DNA of 6,447 nucleotides from Phycisphaerales bacterium. GTDB taxonomy: Bacteria > Planctomycetota > Phycisphaerae > Phycisphaerales > SM1A02. Both the position numbers and the translations under genes were made by a program. The stretch is from NCBI GenBank assembly GCA_029243925.1, contig JAQWRC010000050.1, forward strand, positions 1-6,447, in the 5' to 3' direction. Shown here piece after piece: positions 5,841 through 6,447 of the stretch (positions are counted from its first letter, which is position 1; each line of letters begins with the position of its first letter). The notes under the pieces are model-generated. The model was not told where the DNA came from. It did no database searches and worked only from the letters and a program-made list of their open reading frames with translations.

Positions 5841-6119
5841 ATGACAGAACTAATGACGACTCCACTGCAGCCATTGTTGAATCTTGAAGTCCCGTTGATC
5901 GTGCAGATTGCCGAGAAGACGGCCACGGTGGCAGAGATTGAGCGGCTTGCACCTGGAGCCATCATCGCATTCCCGAAATCCGCGGCAGAAGATCTCACGA
6001 TCCTCGTCAACAAGTCACCGATCGGCCATGGCAGTGCGGTGAAGGTCGGAGAGAATTTCGGAGTGCGCGTCAACAGCGTTGAGCCAGCCAACCAGCGGCT
6101 TCAAGCGCTCGGGCGCTAA
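5841..6119 (+). CDS. fliN: FliN-like SpoA-domain protein (flagellar switch C-ring type)
   Basis: A 92-residue protein consisting almost only of a SpoA (surface presentation of antigens) domain, residues about 12-81. Markers are 'LLNLEVPLIVQIAEKTATVAEIERLAPGA' (from 12), 'LTILVNKSPIGHGSAVKVG' (52-70) and 'FGVRVNSV' (73-80), which align with the FliN pattern of IPV..VELG, ELL.L..G, LDILVNG..IA.GEVVVV and GVRI. FliN forms the bottom of the flagellar C-ring with FliM and binds FliH; SctQ of type III secretion shares the domain. E. coli FliN is 137 residues, so the N-terminal extension is nearly absent. It starts 14 bp after the pyrB stop with no Shine-Dalgarno and no promoter-like word, so it is probably read from the pyrB transcript. 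ATG 5841 was chosen; ATG 5853 (M5) is possible. No other flagellar gene is visible. The domain call is strong; flagellar against secretion role is inference. Confidence 0.88.
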   Translation: MTELMTTPLQPLLNLEVPLIVQIAEKTATVAEIERLAPGAIIAFPKSAAEDLTILVNKSPIGHGSAVKVGENFGVRVNSVEPANQRLQALGR

Positions 6120-6136
6120 GTACGCATCCTGTTCGT

Positions 6137-6447
6137 TCATGTGCCCCAGTTGGCGATGACCACCAGCAGGTCATTGACGGAAACGGTACCGTCCCCGTCA
6201 ACATCGCCTGAGCATGTGCCAGTGCAACCCCAGTCACCGATGACGATCAGCAGATCACCGACATTGACGTATCCATCGTCGTTGGCATCGCCCGGAAGCG
6301 GTTGGTACATGAGATCAATGATCTGACTGTCCATCACGACTGGTGGGCTCATGCCTTGTCCGACCCACGCATCCCAGGCGATCTGTCCGGCGGTATCGCC
6401 CTCTTCGACTGGCGGGCTGTTGTCACGAAGAAACTCCATGTACTCCT
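6137..6447 (-). CDS. Secreted dockerin-repeat protein, C-terminal fragment
   Basis: The minus strand is open from the right edge to the TGA at 6137-6139. The visible ~103 residues are the C-terminus of a longer protein whose main domain lies outside the window, so its function cannot be told. Counting from the internal Met at 6439, residues 50-100 form a type I dockerin-like domain with two calcium loops. Loop 1 has ligands D51, N53, D55, N59 and D62; loop 2 has D79, D81, D83, S87 and D90. Each is followed by a helix 'DLLxVIxxWG'. C72 and C76 between the repeats could form a disulfide, fitting an exported protein. Such C-terminal dockerins are common on large secreted planctomycete proteins, usually without known cohesins. 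AGGAG lies just 3 bases before the ATG at 6439, but the frame continues upstream, so this is taken as an internal Met. Converges on fliN with 17 bp between. Confidence 0.88.
   Translation of the reverse strand, partial: EYMEFLRDNSPPVEEGDTAGQIAWDAWVGQGMSPPVVMDSQIIDLMYQPLPGDANDDGYVNVGDLLIVIGDWGCTGTCSGDVDGDGTVSVNDLLVVIANWGT
6144..6257 (-). repeat. 84-bp-period duplication encoding the two dockerin repeats
   Basis: The sequences starting at 6144 and 6228 (both beginning CCCCAGT on the plus strand) are diverged copies 84 bp apart, i.e. 28 codons. They encode 'DLLVVIANWG' and 'DLLIVIGDWG'. This is the internal duplication normal for dockerin domains, not a mobile or recent repeat. Confidence 0.75.

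Noticed and set aside
5128..5952. 274-codon open frame on the minus strand opposite pyrB and fliN
   Set aside because: It runs antisense across two recognised genes and their junction, with no family features.
6104..6117. Hairpin AGCGC-TCGG-GCGCT at the end of fliN as a terminator
   Set aside because: A 5-bp perfect stem with a stable-looking loop, but it overlaps the fliN stop codon and no T-run follows. Too weak to call.

Overview
The window most likely comes from a planctomycete, probably of the Phycisphaerae lineage, with moderately high GC. Four things suggest this. The right edge carries a C-terminal dockerin-type repeat with the 'GDxxxDGxVxVxDLLxVIxxWG' pattern common at the ends of secreted planctomycete proteins. 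The left edge carries a DUF1080 (3-keto-disaccharide hydrolase type) lipoprotein, a family expanded in Planctomycetota. Genes are short monocistrons on alternating strands. Shine-Dalgarno sequences are mostly absent. The taxonomic call is inference from these traits, not a search result.

Layout, left to right. Minus, 1-522: N-terminal part of a DUF1080 lipoprotein, cut by the window edge. Plus, 561-1697: MSOX/SolA-type FAD amine oxidase, divergent from the first gene across only 38 bp. Plus, 1754-2530: single-pass membrane protein of unknown function. Plus, 2586-4226: short NuoG-type subunit of respiratory complex I with all N-terminal Fe-S ligands. Minus, 4238-4687: four-helix membrane protein, convergent with nuoG. 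Plus, 4873-5826: pyrB, aspartate carbamoyltransferase, followed after 14 bp by a short fliN-like SpoA-domain gene (5841-6119). Minus, 6137-6447: C-terminal end of a secreted dockerin-repeat protein. No RNA genes, insertion sequences, CRISPR arrays or convincing terminators were seen. The largest gap, 4688-4872 (185 bp), holds two perfect 6-bp inverted repeats and predicted promoter elements.

The genes do not form one pathway: they cover pyrimidine synthesis, respiration, amine oxidation, a flagellar switch protein and secreted or carbohydrate-related proteins. The most notable pattern is regulatory. Four of the eight genes have a TANNNT -10-like hexamer ending 6 or 7 bp before the most plausible ATG (TAGGAT, TAGCCT, TACCAT, TATCCT). 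This would place the transcription start at or within a base of the start codon, so these genes are predicted to be leaderless. nuoG has nearly the same promoter word but farther upstream, followed by a real Shine-Dalgarno AGGAG. The promoter positions also argue against the longest-ORF starts of the amine oxidase, the 258-residue membrane protein and pyrB.
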